A DNA stretch of 64,000 nucleotides, from assembly GCA_947095585.1 (NCBI GenBank), contig OX352764.1, forward strand, positions 10,587,001 through 10,651,000. Reading direction: 5' to 3'. Source of the stretch: Nephrocerus scutellatus. Lineage: Eukaryota; Arthropoda; Insecta; Diptera; Pipunculidae. A program made the position numbers and the translations under genes. The notes under the pieces are model-generated. The model searched no databases and was not told the DNA's origin. It saw only the letters and a list, made by a program, of their open reading frames with translations. Positions 33,781 through 47,270 of this stretch are shown piece after piece. Every line of letters begins with the position of its first letter. The stretch's first letter is position 1.

Positions 33781-36110
33781 CACACACAAAAATATGATTT
33801 ACCCGGAATATATCAGAGGTGAAAGTTCATTATAACCCGATTCTCAGCAGGTCCCCTTACAGTTTTGCGATAATTCCTGTAACGCAACTCTTTCTTTGGT
33901 TTCCTTAAAGTAAATCTTATTTTGAACAATGCCTAAAAATGGAGCAGTAAATCGCTTTTCATTAAAGAAAGCTTATTACAAAAAGTTAACGAAATATACT
34001 ATTATCTAAATATTTAATAGTTTTTAAGATTTTTTAGACTTAACAAGACGACTTTGACGAATCATAAACGAATCGCTGCTAAACGTTCAATTTAAAATTT
34101 TGAACTGAATTTTGCTAACATAAAGGTCTCTAGTAAACGTTGTAGAACTCTTATATTAGAAACTGGTTAAAAAACTATTTTAAAGGGATTTTTTTAAACT
34201 AAAATCATAGTATTTTGGACCTTATACTTTTGTCTTTTGAAAAGCAATTGATTTTTTAAATTTCAGAGTAAATCCCCGTGACACACGAAAATAAAACACC
34301 TTGTGGATTTCTAAATCAAAAGCAAAATCTTGGAAAAAACATTTCCGTATTTTTGCACTTAGATTAGATAAAATAGATTTTAATTATATTTTTAACTTGT
34401 CGCTGCTTTCGCAACCAACAAATCTTCTTTTTCACTAATTATGGCTCCATATTGTGTTTTGCACTACGGCATGATGTTTTTATGCGCCACTTTTACTACA
34501 CTCGAAGGTCATTCATTGCAATAGCATTTTGTGCACCTGTAATGCCCTTAAGAATATCAGCCGTCTTTCAAGCTGAGCTCTGTGCACCATCAGAGATATA
34601 ATCTCCTGCTTATTCATTTTGATTTAATACTATAAAGCTTATTAGAAATTTTTACGATTTTACGGACTACTCTTCCCTTGTAAGAACACCGCTCTCCACT
34701 GGTGCATATCAGTCATAATGACAATCATTAAAGGTTATCTGCCGTGCTAGTGTATAGTAACTGTAATCAACAGCACGCTCATTATGTATATTGTACATAA
34801 TGTGGTTTAATAGCATCTCTGTGTGCCTCTATCGATGGTAGTTACTGACCACATGACGATTGCAATAGCACTTCAAAGTTATAACCAATCATGCTTATTG
34901 GCTGGGTATTGGGTATGGTACACCTAAATTGACGAAACCACTTCGGAACAACAGGTTCAAGAGCCTGAAATTACCTTCTCATATACAATTACAAGAGACA
35001 ATCATTCTGTTAGATTGTGAGTTTAGTGAAAGTTCACTTTGAAGGAGATGTAAGCATCGGACGTCGATTGTTATTTCAATTGGATATGCATTTCATTTAT
35101 CATTAGATTCGTCGATATCAAGTTTCGATCAGCAGATCGGCACTCGAGGCGGAGCCATGTATAAAGGCTATATATATATCAGCTATTTGTGCTTAAAATA
35201 ATAACCATAATTCAAGATCAAGTGCTGATACCACATGTGCACAGAGCGACGCAAAGGCCTTTAAATCTGCAATGCAATTGGATCGTGGATGATTGTGAAT
35301 CGGTGCCTATTTTGGGCAAAACCAGGAATCCAGAAACAAAAGAAAAACAAAACAATGAGACTGAGTGATTGATCGAAATCGAACTCTCTTCAAGTCGCCC
35401 TCCAAGCAGACGATCTCACCCAAACAATAATGACGTACGATCAACGTTTATTGCACTCGAAATGTAGGGAGCGCCTATAAAGCACTCACGTGAAAACATA
35501 AAGCCGGCGCCATAAAGTTTCTAAAGACCAATAATTTGTGTATATGTGCGTTTGTGTGCGTTTAGTACCACACGCAAACGCATGAAGTATGCAGTCCAGA
35601 GAGAATTAATCGACGATTGGAAAACGCAGAATTTTGCATCAAAATTCCGTGCAATTTGCAATTAAAATGGAAACCATGTGCGATCGATGGACGGATGATT
35701 GTTTTGCGAGTACTCAACATATCAACATTTACAGTGAATAGTGCCAGTGCCTTATAATTATTGAGCAGAATTTGAATTTGAATGTGTTATATTTATAACA
35801 ATGATGATGATTATGATGATGATGGCGGCTTTTTCTTGGGAAAATGTTTACTGGAAATATTACCAAGATTTTATAAGCTAAACACATGTTACTGTCGAAG
35901 TTTCGAGAATTTTATTAAACTCTTTACAGTCGGCTTTTATTGAACCTCTCGGCCCAAAAGAACAGTCCGACATGCCTAAAATGGAGACGAAATAAAGAGG
36001 ATATTTGTTCCGATTTCTACAGATCTGGCAAAAAGTAAATCATTTAAATTAGATTTTGAAAGAAACTTCAAATTTTAAGGCATGTCAATGTTGAATTTTT
36101 AAATTTAAGC
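33781..36110. other. Intronic sequence, a few TATA-like sites
   Basis: 34000-34450 is plain AT-rich. 35120-35760 is more GC-balanced with GGAGCCATGTATAAAGGC at about 35152, CGCCTATAAAGCACTCACGTG at about 35474 and an A-rich stretch that could be leader-like. Without an initiator at the right spacing I do not call a promoter. 35800-35823 is a (GAT)n simple repeat. Confidence 0.4.
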
Positions 36111-36114
36111 AACG

Positions 36115-36510
36115 ATGCAAGAAATTTTTAGACTTCCAGAAGTTATCAACAATATCAGTGACATTTCAATAAAAGAAGTAAAATATATTGGGTTATCGAA
36201 TTTTTGGCCTAAAATAAGACCGCTGTTATATGTCAGCATCCGTATTCAGAGATCGTGGTCTTGTGCAGCTTTTCTTCTATTCTCGAAGATACAAGATAAC
36301 AATAAAAAGAAGTTCGTTTGGCTAACAGTGAGGAACTTAAGGCAGAATCGCGGATACACGGCCGCGGGTTTTGAGCGTGACAACATCTGCCCGGGACGAA
36401 AGAAAAGAAAACGAATACCTCCTTGTCTGTGGGACGGACACCTCAAAATCTTAAAATTGCAAAGTTCTCAAAATTCCAGACCCTATTGGCCATATCCCAG
36501 AATTTTCATA
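36115..36510 (+). other. Unrecognised open frame beside the minisatellite
   Basis: A 132-codon frame begins MQEIFRLPEVINNISDIS. It includes a short GC-rich block (CACGGCCGCGGGTTTTGAGC) and runs into the minisatellite flank. I see no domain, and codon choice is AT-driven. It may be a piece of the mobile element that carries the 58-bp array, or chance. Confidence 0.25.
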
Positions 36511-36514
36511 TGAA

Positions 36515-37325
36515 CAAATATTGTAACAATTACTACATTTCATTGTATACTTTAAAGGACACATCTTTTAATAAATATTGCAACAGTTATTATATTTTAG
36601 GATTGAATCTTTTACTAAATTAACAATTATTACATTATATTGTATACTTTAACGATTGAATTTTTAATAAATACAGAATATATCATGACATTTCAATGTA
36701 TACTTTTAAGGACTCATCTTTTAATAAATATTGCAACAATTATTACATTTCATTGTATACTTTCAGGTTTAAATTCATTAATAAATACAGCATCCATCAT
36801 TGCATTTCATTGTGTACTTTATAAAGAAATAAATTCTTAAATAAATAAAGCATCCAATATTACATTTTATTGTATACTTTTAGAGACGCATCTTTTAATA
36901 AATGTTGCAACAATTATTACATTTCATTGTATACTTTCAGGTTTAAATTCATTAATTCATTAATCCATCATTGTATTTCATTGTATACTTTATTAAGAAA
37001 TAAATTCTTAAATAAATAAAGCATCCATTATTACATTTTATTGTATACTTTTAGAGACGCATCTTTTCATAAATATTGCAACAATTATTACATTTCATTG
37101 TATACTTTCAGGTTTAAATTCATTAATAAATACAGCATCCATCATTGCATTTCATTGTGTACTTTATAAAGAAATAAATTCTTAAATAAATAAAGCATCC
37201 AATATTACATTTTATTGTATACTTTTAGAGACGCATCTTTTAATAAATATTGCAACAATTATTACATTTCATTGCATCATTTTAGGAATAAATCTTTTAA
37301 TGAATATAGCAAGCATCATTACATT
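36515..37325 (+). repeat. 58-bp minisatellite, locus 2, with trimer structure
   Basis: About 14 imperfect units of 55-60 bp carry AATAAATATTGCAAC, ATTATTACATTTCATTGTAT and a unit-specific right part. Three unit types recur in order, so that GACGCATCTTTT returns at 36885, 37056 and 37230 (GACTCATCTTTT at 36711), a higher-order period of 171-174 bp. It is the same family as 6203-6530 and 37690-37860. Confidence 0.9.
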
Positions 37326-37689
37326 TTATTTTGAAAGAGGCTTAATATTTCAAGGCAAGTTAGGTTGAATAAGGAATTTGAAGGTATGCGAAGAGAAACT
37401 GTTCAGAAATAAAGATGCAGTGAAACCGTTTAGAAGTCAGCTTCATACAAGCTGAAAAGAATTGGAGCTAAAGCCGGAACAAGAGCATAATGAAGACAAT
37501 ACGGTTCTGTTTTAGAATCCTTCGTCTTAACAAAACTTTTGCATTTACAACTGAAAAAACAGCGCCAAGAAGGAAAACGAGCAAAGAGAGACTGACATTT
37601 TTAGCATTAACTAACAAGGCTGGGACTCAGACTACGACTAACAAGCTCACTTCAATCTATAAAGAAAAGTCTAAGAATCCTAGAGCCTT
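37326..37689. other. Purine-rich spacer between minisatellite blocks
   Basis: A 360-bp stretch rich in A and G on the plus strand separates loci 2 and 3 of the minisatellite. It has no repeat units. The 76-codon frame at 37490-37720 crosses into the next array and has no domain. It may be unique sequence of the carrier element or an insertion. Confidence 0.4.
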
Positions 37690-37935
37690 ACATTCATTAC
37701 ATTCCATTGTATACTTTTAGGGATGCATCTTTTATTAAATATTGCAACACGTATAATTATATATAAAACAATATAGCAACCATCATTACATTTCATTGCA
37801 TACTTTTAGGGTTAAATCTTTCACAAAATATTTCAACAATCGTTACATTTTATGCTACTCTGTTGTATACATTGGTTACGCTGTCTTACTCTGTTGTACA
37901 CATTGGTAATGCTGTCTTACTCTGTTGTACACAAC
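37690..37935 (+). repeat. 58-bp minisatellite, locus 3, plus 32-bp triplication
   Basis: 37690-37860 holds three decayed 58-bp units (CATTGTATACTTTTAGGG, then GCATCTTTTATTAAATATTGC). Next, 37852-37932 holds TACTCTGTTGTA(T/C)AC three times with a period of about 32-35 bp (CTACTCTGTTGTATACATTG, CTTACTCTGTTGTACACATT, CTTACTCTGTTGTACACAAC). Confidence 0.8.
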
Positions 37936-40289
37936 TTTTAGCGTAAAAATTACAAATAAAATACCATCTTCGGTAGGGAATTCTGAAAATCTAACACACA
38001 GCTTTAAAATAATTTTTTTTTTTTATGTCGCATTTGCAAATTAAATTGCCAGAGTTTTTCGGCATTTTACTTTGAAGAGAATAAAATTAATATTTTTTTG
38101 CAGGAAACCCAAAATTCCGCGTATTTTTGTTATCAAACCACGTATATTCGTTCGAACCGAAGACGCTACCTTACAGATTGAACAAGCAGTATGCAATAAT
38201 TTGTACTTCCCTCCTTCTACTCATATGCATACAATTCACATTGCATGTTGCATAAAAAAATCACACATCTACCGAGTAATTCGAAATGACATCTTGCTGA
38301 CATCTGCAACACCAGATACCAGACGGCAGACAATGAAGTGTGTGCATCGTGTCGCTAAAGATAACGTTCTGCAATTGCAATTCAATATTTGAAGCACTGT
38401 TGAGTCGACAGATACAGATGTAGCCAGCACTTGTGTGCGGATGTAGTGTGTGGTAATGCAAGTGGCGTAGCTGCTAGAATCAGAACTTTTATTGGTACGA
38501 GTGCTCGCATCTTCAACGTGATGATTATGTTGACCCTAAAAATGTAACCACATCGCAATGTTATTTTTTCAATTCAATGCAATTGTCGACTGTGCATTGT
38601 TCCGGTGTACAGTGGAACAAAAGCATTTAGATTCGGGAAAATGTTAAATGTTTGTTAATATACGTTGTACAGCCGATGTGGCAATTGCAGGCTTAAACAT
38701 AAAAGGCTTTAAATGTAAAAAAATGGTATTTCCTTCAACCCAACTAATAAATTGATCTACTACGCAATTTCACCAAAATTTAAAATTTAAAAAATTCAAC
38801 TACAATTCAACCCACTGTGCACACAGTTGATCGCATAAGTTTCGCACATCACTTGCTTTCTGGCAATAATTGTGCGAATCGAATTGCTTATGCCAAAAGC
38901 GCAGATGCTGGGAATATGCATGGAAATGCCGCCGATCATTATCAAAAGCCTTCCTTAATCCCTTGTAAGACAGAGCAACAATCTCCGATGACAACACTAC
39001 AGTCGCCCTACCTCTCGATCATCTTCGCTGGAAACCGTAACCACATCAGAATCTTTTTAGCCAGCGAGAAGCACAAAGTTGTGTTGCGTGGTTTTGTGGA
39101 TTCTGTGTGCAATTTGCACGCATCTCTTGTTAGGTAATTGCGGTGCGTTGTATCTTGTTCCTCCTTCCGATAGGCAGTGAAGTGGGATGGGTACGCAGTA
39201 CGCCACGAAGTCAAGTTTCACAATGAAAAGAGAAGGACCGGTTTTTGCAGCTCTCGCGCATGCACACTTGACACGTTTTAGTATTTCAGTTCTGCTGGAC
39301 GCACAGTACCGCTACAAGTATACGACGCATCAGCGGAAGTGTTGCTATGGGAGGAGGTCAAAACCATTATCCATTATTCATATATGCTATCTTAACTAGT
39401 AAAGTACAATGTGTGCTGGAAAATAGCAAACAGAGAATTAGAAGAGAGCGTAGTAGAGAAGAATGGAAATATTCAATCATCAGCAGCAACGGGACTCTTA
39501 ACGCGCTTCTGACACTAATTCATCTACATACTTACGAGTAAGTACATAAAAGAAAAATATGCCTAACTCAAAGGTAAACAGACAAATCGAAGGATTCTTG
39601 AAAAAAAAAACCTAAAACCCCAAGGTTCATGTGCCGGATACCTGCGTCGTGCAAACAGACTACACGCAACAGTCGTCCGTTCGTCGCCATCACCGTGTGA
39701 CTGGACTTTAGATACAAATTCGACGTGCAGTTGTTACCTTCAGAGAATTTCAATGCAATTCTGGTAAACTACTCGTACACATAAAAGACTCCCCGGCTTT
39801 ACTTGGCCGATTTCATTTTAGTACAATAACAGAGTGCATACGATCGCTCCGCTTCTATACATGTGCGATATTATATACATTTTTATCTAGATAGATGGGC
39901 ATAGCGAATTGTGTCATTTATCAGCAATTAAAAATTCAATTTAGCATGAGACGTGCTAATTTATTTGACGTAGTATATTCTTCTAACTTTTTTTTATTAC
40001 TGATATTGAGCAATTGGTGATTTCTCTTTTGAGTGCTGTTCTAGATACAGCGATACATAGACCTTTTATTGAACAAGACACTTTGATGGGGCGATACTTG
40101 TCATTTTTGTGTTAAAGTAATAGTATGACTAACAATTTGCTCAGAGAAAAGTTGACAAAAAAAGGTTTTACTTGTGACTGGTGTTACCCCATTCAATTCA
40201 TCAATTCATTCATCGTCCTGGCCTCTCTCAAAGGCCTCGCCACCGGTCCGTATTTCAAGCTTATGTTAACCAGTTGAATCCCAAAACTC
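37936..40289. other. Non-coding sequence with GC-balanced islands
   Basis: 38220-38470 and 38800-39200 are more GC-balanced and contain open frames on both strands (for example 38817-39137 plus, 39008-39214 minus). None has a domain or splice sites, so conserved non-coding DNA is as likely as coding. 40195-40260 has CATCGTCCTGGCCTCTCTCA, which resembles the repeat flanks at 6220 and 11360. Confidence 0.4.
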
Positions 40290-40707
40290 TGGGTTAAATG
40301 GTCTACACTATTCTTCTTGGCTTGCCGCGCCTTCTTTCCCATAAAAAGACTTTCCGAGCTGGATCCCCATCACTCATGCGAGTTAGTTTTTTGTTCTATC
40401 TACCGGAGTCTACCAAGTATGATTCTCTTTACGATGTCAAGATCGCAAGTACCACTCGTAGAACTCATCATTATATAGTCTCCGGAATCGTCGTTCCTGA
40501 CATACAAAACCAACAATTATCTGTGAGACTTTTCTCTCGAACTCGGCTAAAAGGTCAGAAAGCATTGTGCTAAGCTTCCAAGTCTCTGATCCATAAAATG
40601 TAAGTACAGGTATGACCATTTTCTTACACAATGGCACTACTTCGTATTCTTGCTCCACTATCTTACTTCATGGATCACGGTTAGAACATCTTTTCTCAGA
40701 CGCGTTA

Positions 40708-40738
<31 letters not shown>

Positions 40739-41235
40739 CATCCGTGGTGGACTGCAATGATAAAAATGGGGCAAATGTACCTTATTTTGCCCTCAATTAT
40801 GTGTACACCCTAAGTTCACGCGCCGCCAGATCGATCTGAATGAAATCTACTTGTATTGCCTAGGTTTCTACCAATGATGTCACTACCGTTTTTATAAGCT
40901 AGTTCTACAGAACATTTTCTCTCTCCTTTCAGAGGTATGTTGCCTCTTTTTCAGTCTTCTGGCATCGCTTTTTCATCACATACTTGCACTATTGGTTCAT
41001 AGTATAGTACGGGCCCTCCACATTTGATCAACTTCGCTGAGATGCCATCTGATTCCGAAATCGTGTTATTTATTGAGCCCATTTATCGCCTCTGTTAAGT
41101 TCTTCTACGCTTGTTGGTCATACCGCGGACTCTTTGGTAAAACTTCTGCACCTGGAGCGGTCCTCGATCTCTGCACTGATCTCGATCTCAGATCACGGAC
41201 GAGATTCTTCTCGCAGGCTGCTTTCTAACGCGGGA
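40290..41235 (-). mobile_element. EN-RT non-LTR element, inverted, decayed
   Basis: Minus-strand pieces in order: VEELNR near 41110, ESDGISAKLIKCGGP-like near 41050, a degraded VCDEKAMPEDW block, then near the 3' end VIPVLTFYGSETWKLS and DLLAEFERKVSQIIVGFVCQ at 40470-40620. This is the same family as 9185-11285. The catalytic core appears deleted or unreadable. Confidence 0.65.
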
Positions 41236-43594
41236 GAAAAATGTTTGTTGTGTTTTTTGAGCTTTTTATATTCGTCTGTGCGTGCCCGTCTTCTATAAGA
41301 CTGTTGCAGTTCCCTGTGTCAGTCGCTAGAATACCTTCATCATTGAACCAGTCATTCCGATCTTTACTACTGCCGCCTAAGACGGAGTTAACAGTACCAA
41401 TGCCAGTATTTTTAAGGCGTGTCTCGTCTACGTTTGGTATCTGATCCTCAGAAACTACGCCCTTAATTAAGGTCAGTCGGTGTTGATCTCTTCATTTTAA
41501 AGCAGTTTTAATGACTCAAATCTGATTTGCGGATGCAGTATTTCTTGGTGAGGCAGTACGCACTCGGAGCACCGTAACAACAAGATAGTAGTTTGAGTCG
41601 AAGTGTGTTGTGTATTATATACTGAATAGATTAAATCTATCCAAAGAGTCTATAGTTGTGAGATTATGGTAATAATAATAACATGGAACCGAACTTAAAA
41701 GCTTATATGTCGACCTGAAAGAAGGGTAAACCATTCAAATAACTAGAATATTGCAAAGCTTTTAATAAAATCGATTAACCTCATCAAATCAACATCAAAT
41801 CTCTGCATAAAATGCCGAATCTAACAGGGAGTTTCTGATGCCAAAAACGGATTGAATATTTTCCCCTGTTGTCTAGGGATAAAATTACTTAATTCAGTAA
41901 AGGGTTAAGGATGAATAGCAAATCTAAATGGTCTCAAAGGGAATCCTGCCTCTAATATTAACGATAGATAATGAATCTTTGTTGGATTTTATTTTTTGAT
42001 GAATAAAAGAAGAAGTCAAAGTGAACATTGCGGATTCTAATTGAATTTCTCCAACTGGAGGGGTAAGTGAAATTGAATTAACTTTGAATATCTGCGACAG
42101 TCCAGTGCATAAGTGCACGCTTCACTATTCATTAACGAATCATGCCGTTGAAGCTATTTTGTATAATTTTCTTTTCTTAGTTAATTCATGTGATGTGTTA
42201 TTAATATTATGAACTGGCATTGTAATACTTATTACTTATTACTTATTACTGGCAAATTAACTTTAGTGATTGGTAAATTTCTTGCAAATAAAACTCTGGA
42301 AAACTTTACCATGCAAAAGCAAGCAAATAGAAAGTACTGACTGCTTTCACAATAATAATTACTGCCGCCCACAAATAGCAATGCATTGCATGTCGTGTTC
42401 AACTAAAGTAATTGTAGCGAATATGTGTATCTAATTAATATATCATTAATTACCCACAAATTACCTAAATTTTATTGCGTTCTTTGAAAAATTGATCGAA
42501 ACACACACATGTGAATGCAAATTCTTACAACAATTTTTTTAGCAAAAAGTTGCTGTACCTGTTTTGTGTAGCGATCCGTATAGAACTTTGATTATTTCAA
42601 AGGAAAATCGTCCATAATCGGCATAAATTTGTAAAACCAGTTGTACTGACTTATAGATGTTATATTTATTTACCATTTTAAAATAATTTTAATACATATT
42701 TCTTAATCGACCATGCAAAATTTTAATGTACATATATGGAACTGTAATGGCCCATAAAAAAGGCAAACAATAAACGGAACTTGTTCTGTCGCGTAATTAT
42801 TTTTATTCATCTGTGAGACGAATTCAATTGGAAACCTAAAGAAGTTCAACAAAAATACCAATTAACGTATTTTTTAAAATGTTCTTTTTTGAGAAATATA
42901 TACAGAAGACAAAATTTAGCAAATTTCTTGTATGAAAAACTTTTGTAAAACGTTAAACCCAAACTGAAGCGTCAACTAAAATTGACTTAAGTGGTCAATA
43001 GTTAACTAAAGTGAACCACTCACTGTCATTACATACAAATCGTGTGCGGAGACCATTATGGTGGGCACGAAAAAGGTATGACCGAAAGAAGGAGTATTTT
43101 TTGTGGCGGCCATGGGTTGATGAACTTCTTCAGTGACCAGCTGAAGCAAGAAACTATTTCCAAGGCTACGTGGACGATATAGTAATCGTAGAAATGGGAA
43201 TTTTGAGGTCATTTTTTATATGGATGGTGAAATCTACTTGTATATATATATATATATATAGTATATACACTAAACCCTCCAAATGCGTTCAAGAAAAAAA
43301 ACACTGCGTAAGTCGAATTAGCGTATGTCGAGACTAGAGAATGTATGCAAATACAGAGATGCGTTCCAAAGAAACCAAATTTTATAATGAATATTTAATC
43401 CCATGCTTTTTCGAAAAGTAAACGTAAAAAAAATAAAAAAAAATAATAATGCAATGTAATGTAATAATGTAACATTAATTAAAAATGAATTAAAAAATTT
43501 ATGAATTTAAAGCAACAGAATGCATCAACGTGTTTAAAGATTACTTTGTAATGTTTGGATTTTTTATGGCTCTTCTTCAGTTTGTATGGAGCAA
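41236..43594. other. Intronic sequence, simple repeats only
   Basis: AT-rich. 42226-42251 has three to four copies of TTATTAC; 43238-43262 is a (TA)n run; 43430-43475 is A/T low complexity. Open frames here have no domain. Confidence 0.5.
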
Positions 43595-44025
43595 TTGAGT
43601 TTATAATTTCAAGGCTGATTTTTTAAAGAAAATCTTTTTTTCTAATGAGGCAGATTTCCACCTCTCTGGGTATGATAATAAGCAGAATTGCCGCATATGG
43701 GCTGAGGAAAATCCTCATGCGATTCACGAGATACCACCGCAGCCGAAAAAAGTGACTGTTTGGTGCGCATTGTGGTCAGGCGGCGTCATTGGGCAACACT
43801 TTTTTTTAAATGATAGTCGGACCTGTAACAGTCAATGGTGATCGCTATAGGCCCATAACTGATTATTTTTGGGATCAAATCAAAGATATTGATGTGGAAG
43901 TGATGTGGTACTAACAAAACGGCGTAACTTGTTACTGCGGGTGCAATGTTGGAAGTTTTGCCTGAAAAGTTCCAAGGACGCATTATATTACGTCTTGGTG
44001 ATGTCAACTGGCCACCAAAAGGGGA
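43595..44025 (+). mobile_element. Mariner-like transposase, DDE core fragment
   Basis: Reads DFLKKIFFSNEADFHLSGYD (first catalytic region, Asn for the expected Asp in SDEA), NKQNCRIWAEENPHAIHEIP, KKVTVWCALWSGGVIGQHFF and TVNGDRYRPITDYFWDQIKD, then a broken NGVTCY where QDGAT is expected. The Asp-to-Asn change and frameshifts make it inactive. It belongs with the pieces at 3500-3895, 57703-58165 and 62080-62885. It is joined on the right to the repeat at 44030. Confidence 0.88.
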
Positions 44026-44029
44026 CCAC

Positions 44030-44745
44030 TGTATCTTACTTCATGGATGGGTTTGACACTTGGTAAACTCGGCAGATAAATAGGGCAAGGCTGCTAGTAC
44101 TTAAAATGGGCACTGTCTTCATATTTATTGGCCTGGTCGTACACTGCAGGACCATGTGTTGCCTGGGGTAGTTTCTATCCGAGGCGGCCTAGAATAGTTT
44201 GCTATACTAGTGACAAATGATTGGGTTCGATGTACCGGTCGATGTGCTGCCACGGTTAGCTTTGCTTCGCCCAGGCACTCATACTGAACGAGCTGAGGCC
44301 TTTGATGTCAGATCTCACCAAGGTCGCGTTGTTACTACGAGAGTTGATTTATGCCCACGGATGAGTTTGACCTCCTTGGAGGTTAGCTGAGTCTGTGTCA
44401 ACTATTCGTTGAGGACCCAGTGTCGTTCTGGGCTTGATCTACGTAGTGGCTGTTGGTTTACTACCCAATTGCGGGTAGAGCACTAGCATTCGTACATCAG
44501 CCGCCCATGATATTACCAATTTCTTTGGTATATCAGTGACCGTCCTGATGTAACCGGTGCGAGTATCCATGTGGAGCTGCACGTCTCAACCGGTTGTCGT
44601 GAAACAAAGATCGGCAGGGATGGTAAGATTGGTCCTGCTCTAACTATTGAGTCAATACTGGTACATCTCTTGAGATGGACGTTGGTTGAAGATATAAAAT
44701 CCGTGTGGATTGGATTGGGTATTTCAGATAGTACTCAATGAAATG
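44030..44745 (+). repeat. Non-coding dispersed repeat, second copy
   Basis: Related to 9904-10436 over most of its length, with an extra segment at about 44455-44640 that copy 1 lacks. It starts with TATCTTACTTCATGGATG, also seen at 40660 inside an EN-RT element. No ORF and no terminal repeats are seen. It may be the untranslated part of a retrotransposon. Confidence 0.6.
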
Positions 44746-46434
44746 CCCAAAATTTTCAATCAAGAAAAAAAATCTAAAAATTTTCTTAAATTTGTGTTAT
44801 GATTTTAAAGAAAGTTCGGAAACCGAAGTCCGAACCGAACCTTCACAAATAGCAGTGAATGCTGATTTTTTTATAAATCTTCAACTCTACTATAGAATCT
44901 ATGAAATCTTTAGCTCTATGGGTGTTGTTGCGAAGATGTGAATTCCACGAACGATCGTACAGACCAACATTAATCCAAGTGGAATAGAGTCAGCAGGTTA
45001 TCAACCTTGCGATGCGAAGGTCACTCTTCAGCTATTAGAATCAGATTGTTTGTTAATTGTTTCGAAAATATGGAAAATAGGTTTAGTACATATACTGATG
45101 TCTCTACCTCTACAACTACCTACCTCTTCCACAATTTTCAAATCTGTCTGCCTCAATTAAAACAACATTTACGACTTCTTCACCTTCTTGTTGTATATTG
45201 TTTACTTTCTACCTAATTTGAAATAACCATCTGCGAGAAACATTTTTATTTTATATATGGTTTTCCCATTTATCATTCTATCCCATTTTTCCCCATCCAG
45301 CTGTGATTGCAGTCATTAGAGAAATTTCTGCAATGTCCAAATACAGTGTGAGGCAGGATTTATTGCGCACACACACAACGTTTAGGATCAGCATTCCTCT
45401 TTCGTGTGAAATTTATTGCATTACTTTTTTGCAACTTTAGTACTACAGCAATAAAAGTGGTTGTGATACAGGAAACAAGCGACACATAAAAAAGTCAACC
45501 GTGCAATAATTGCAATTCCGCACAGTGTGTCACATGGAACCTGAATTAAAAATTCCTTTTTCTCATAGTTCGCAAAATGTTTGCGTAAAAATCCAATATT
45601 GGACAAATGGTAAAAATTAATAAACGTAGACAATATTTTATAAAGGACTATAAATATTTCATATAGGTACACACCAATGTTCTATACTCCAGTAGAAAAA
45701 ATTGACGATTTATCATAATGTCAGGCAGCTGAGAAAAATCGTAATCGCGTCGTATAAAAATCGTAACACCTGGGCGACTCTCGACTCGATTCGATTCGTT
45801 AACTGTTGAAAAGTTTGATAAATCGTTTTTTTTTTTTCTTCAACAGTTTGTGCCGCAGTTGGATAAACGGGATCCAAAAATTCAGAATTTAACTAAAGAC
45901 TGCTTGACAAAAAGAGTAATCCGACTACTGGCACCCGAAATGGAATTGCATTGCACAAAACTTGTCACCGATAAGCCTTCAACTCCAACCCATTAAAAAT
46001 TCCAAAGTCGAGTCATCGAAATACAATTTTCGCAACGCAACACATTCGTTTGCCAAATGAATTCCACAAAAGGAAGCAGAAATAACGGAAAGTAGAACAT
46101 AAACAACGGTTTCCAGCAAAACAAAAAGTGTAAAACGTTCATTCTGGTAGAGTATCTTTTGACAAAGTTTGTAGTTTGCATTCATAGATACCTGAGTTTT
46201 AGGTTAAAAGTATTTAATCCGAGACGTTGTGCAGAATAACTATCTTCCTTAACATTCCGTTGTCATTTTCAACTCAACTTCAAAATTCCTATGAGATACA
46301 ATATGGCGCGTAACTTTCGTTTACTCGATTTTTTATCAAAAACCAAACACAGATACATAGATACACAACAAATTTGTATGGACACAGCACAGGTAACTAA
46401 AGATGACAATATTTACGGATTGATTTAATTCCAG
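44746..46434. other. Intronic sequence, nothing identified
   Basis: AT-rich with no element recognised. 45775-45798 has GACTCTCGACTCGATTCGAT, a short relative of the leader repeat at 11884-11945. Minus-strand frames at 45979-46185 look like chance. Confidence 0.5.
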
Positions 46435-47270
46435 ATTGTGATGACCATGATTGGCGTCGAGAGTATGGCGGACGATGCAGGCGAAATCACTTATAACACA
46501 GTGCGCGTTTAGCGTATAGAACGTGCGCCAATAAGTTCAATCGCGTTTGTATATCCAACGAGAAAATTATGCAACTTAAGCTGCGATACAAATCCACAGC
46601 GAGAAGCGCGTGGTGGATCGTCCAATTCGAGGTGTAAGAAGTGATAAGTAAGCGAAGCGATTGATTTGTGATCGCGCAAGAAAAAAAGAAAAAAAACGAG
46701 GCTAGTTACACGGAAATATTTTCATATTTTACTGTTGGTTGGAAAATTCGAAATACGCCAAATGAAGACTCCGCAGACGAAAACACGTTCAATTTTCGCC
46801 TTTGTGCTTGTGCATTGTCGTCGCGGCGGTTACAAATTACACGGACCTCGCGCACGATCGCTTGACGTACCACTCGAAAGTCGAAACTGAAACTGGCATG
46901 CTCGAAGTCGAAGCCCAGCTGCTGCTACTGGTTAGTGCGGTGGACATTATTGCCATGCCGGCCGGTTGCTATTTGTTGCTGGCGAAAGACATGATGATTG
47001 CTGGCTGATCGTTTCGCTTCGAAGGTTACATCCAGGCGACCAGATCACAAAAGAAGAAGAAAAAAGTCTTTGTCACACCTGCGACTGCGTGTATCAGCTC
47101 GGCAGCGACGAATAATAACACAAAAGCGAAGACAAAACAACAGAATCCGAAAAGAGCGGGAGTAATCATTCGCAGTAAGCGCGAGTATCTGAAGCAATAC
47201 AATACAGTGTATCTGGAACGCATGGCAAACACGTTTTTTTCTTTCATTGCATAGCAATCTTGATCAAGCA
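46435..47270 (+). promoter_or_regulatory. CpG-dense, A-rich block: candidate 5' exon region
   Basis: This block stands out by many CpG sites (AGTGCGCGTTTAGCG, GCGAGAAGCGCG, TCGTCGCGGCGG) and an A-rich plus strand, as in fly 5' leaders. Several short ATG frames occur, and 47006-47255 is open in a Lys/Arg-rich frame without an ATG. 47312 has AACATGGCGCAGG|GTAAACC, a start followed ten bases later by a donor-like site. No transcript evidence is possible here, and strand and function are inference. Confidence 0.3.
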
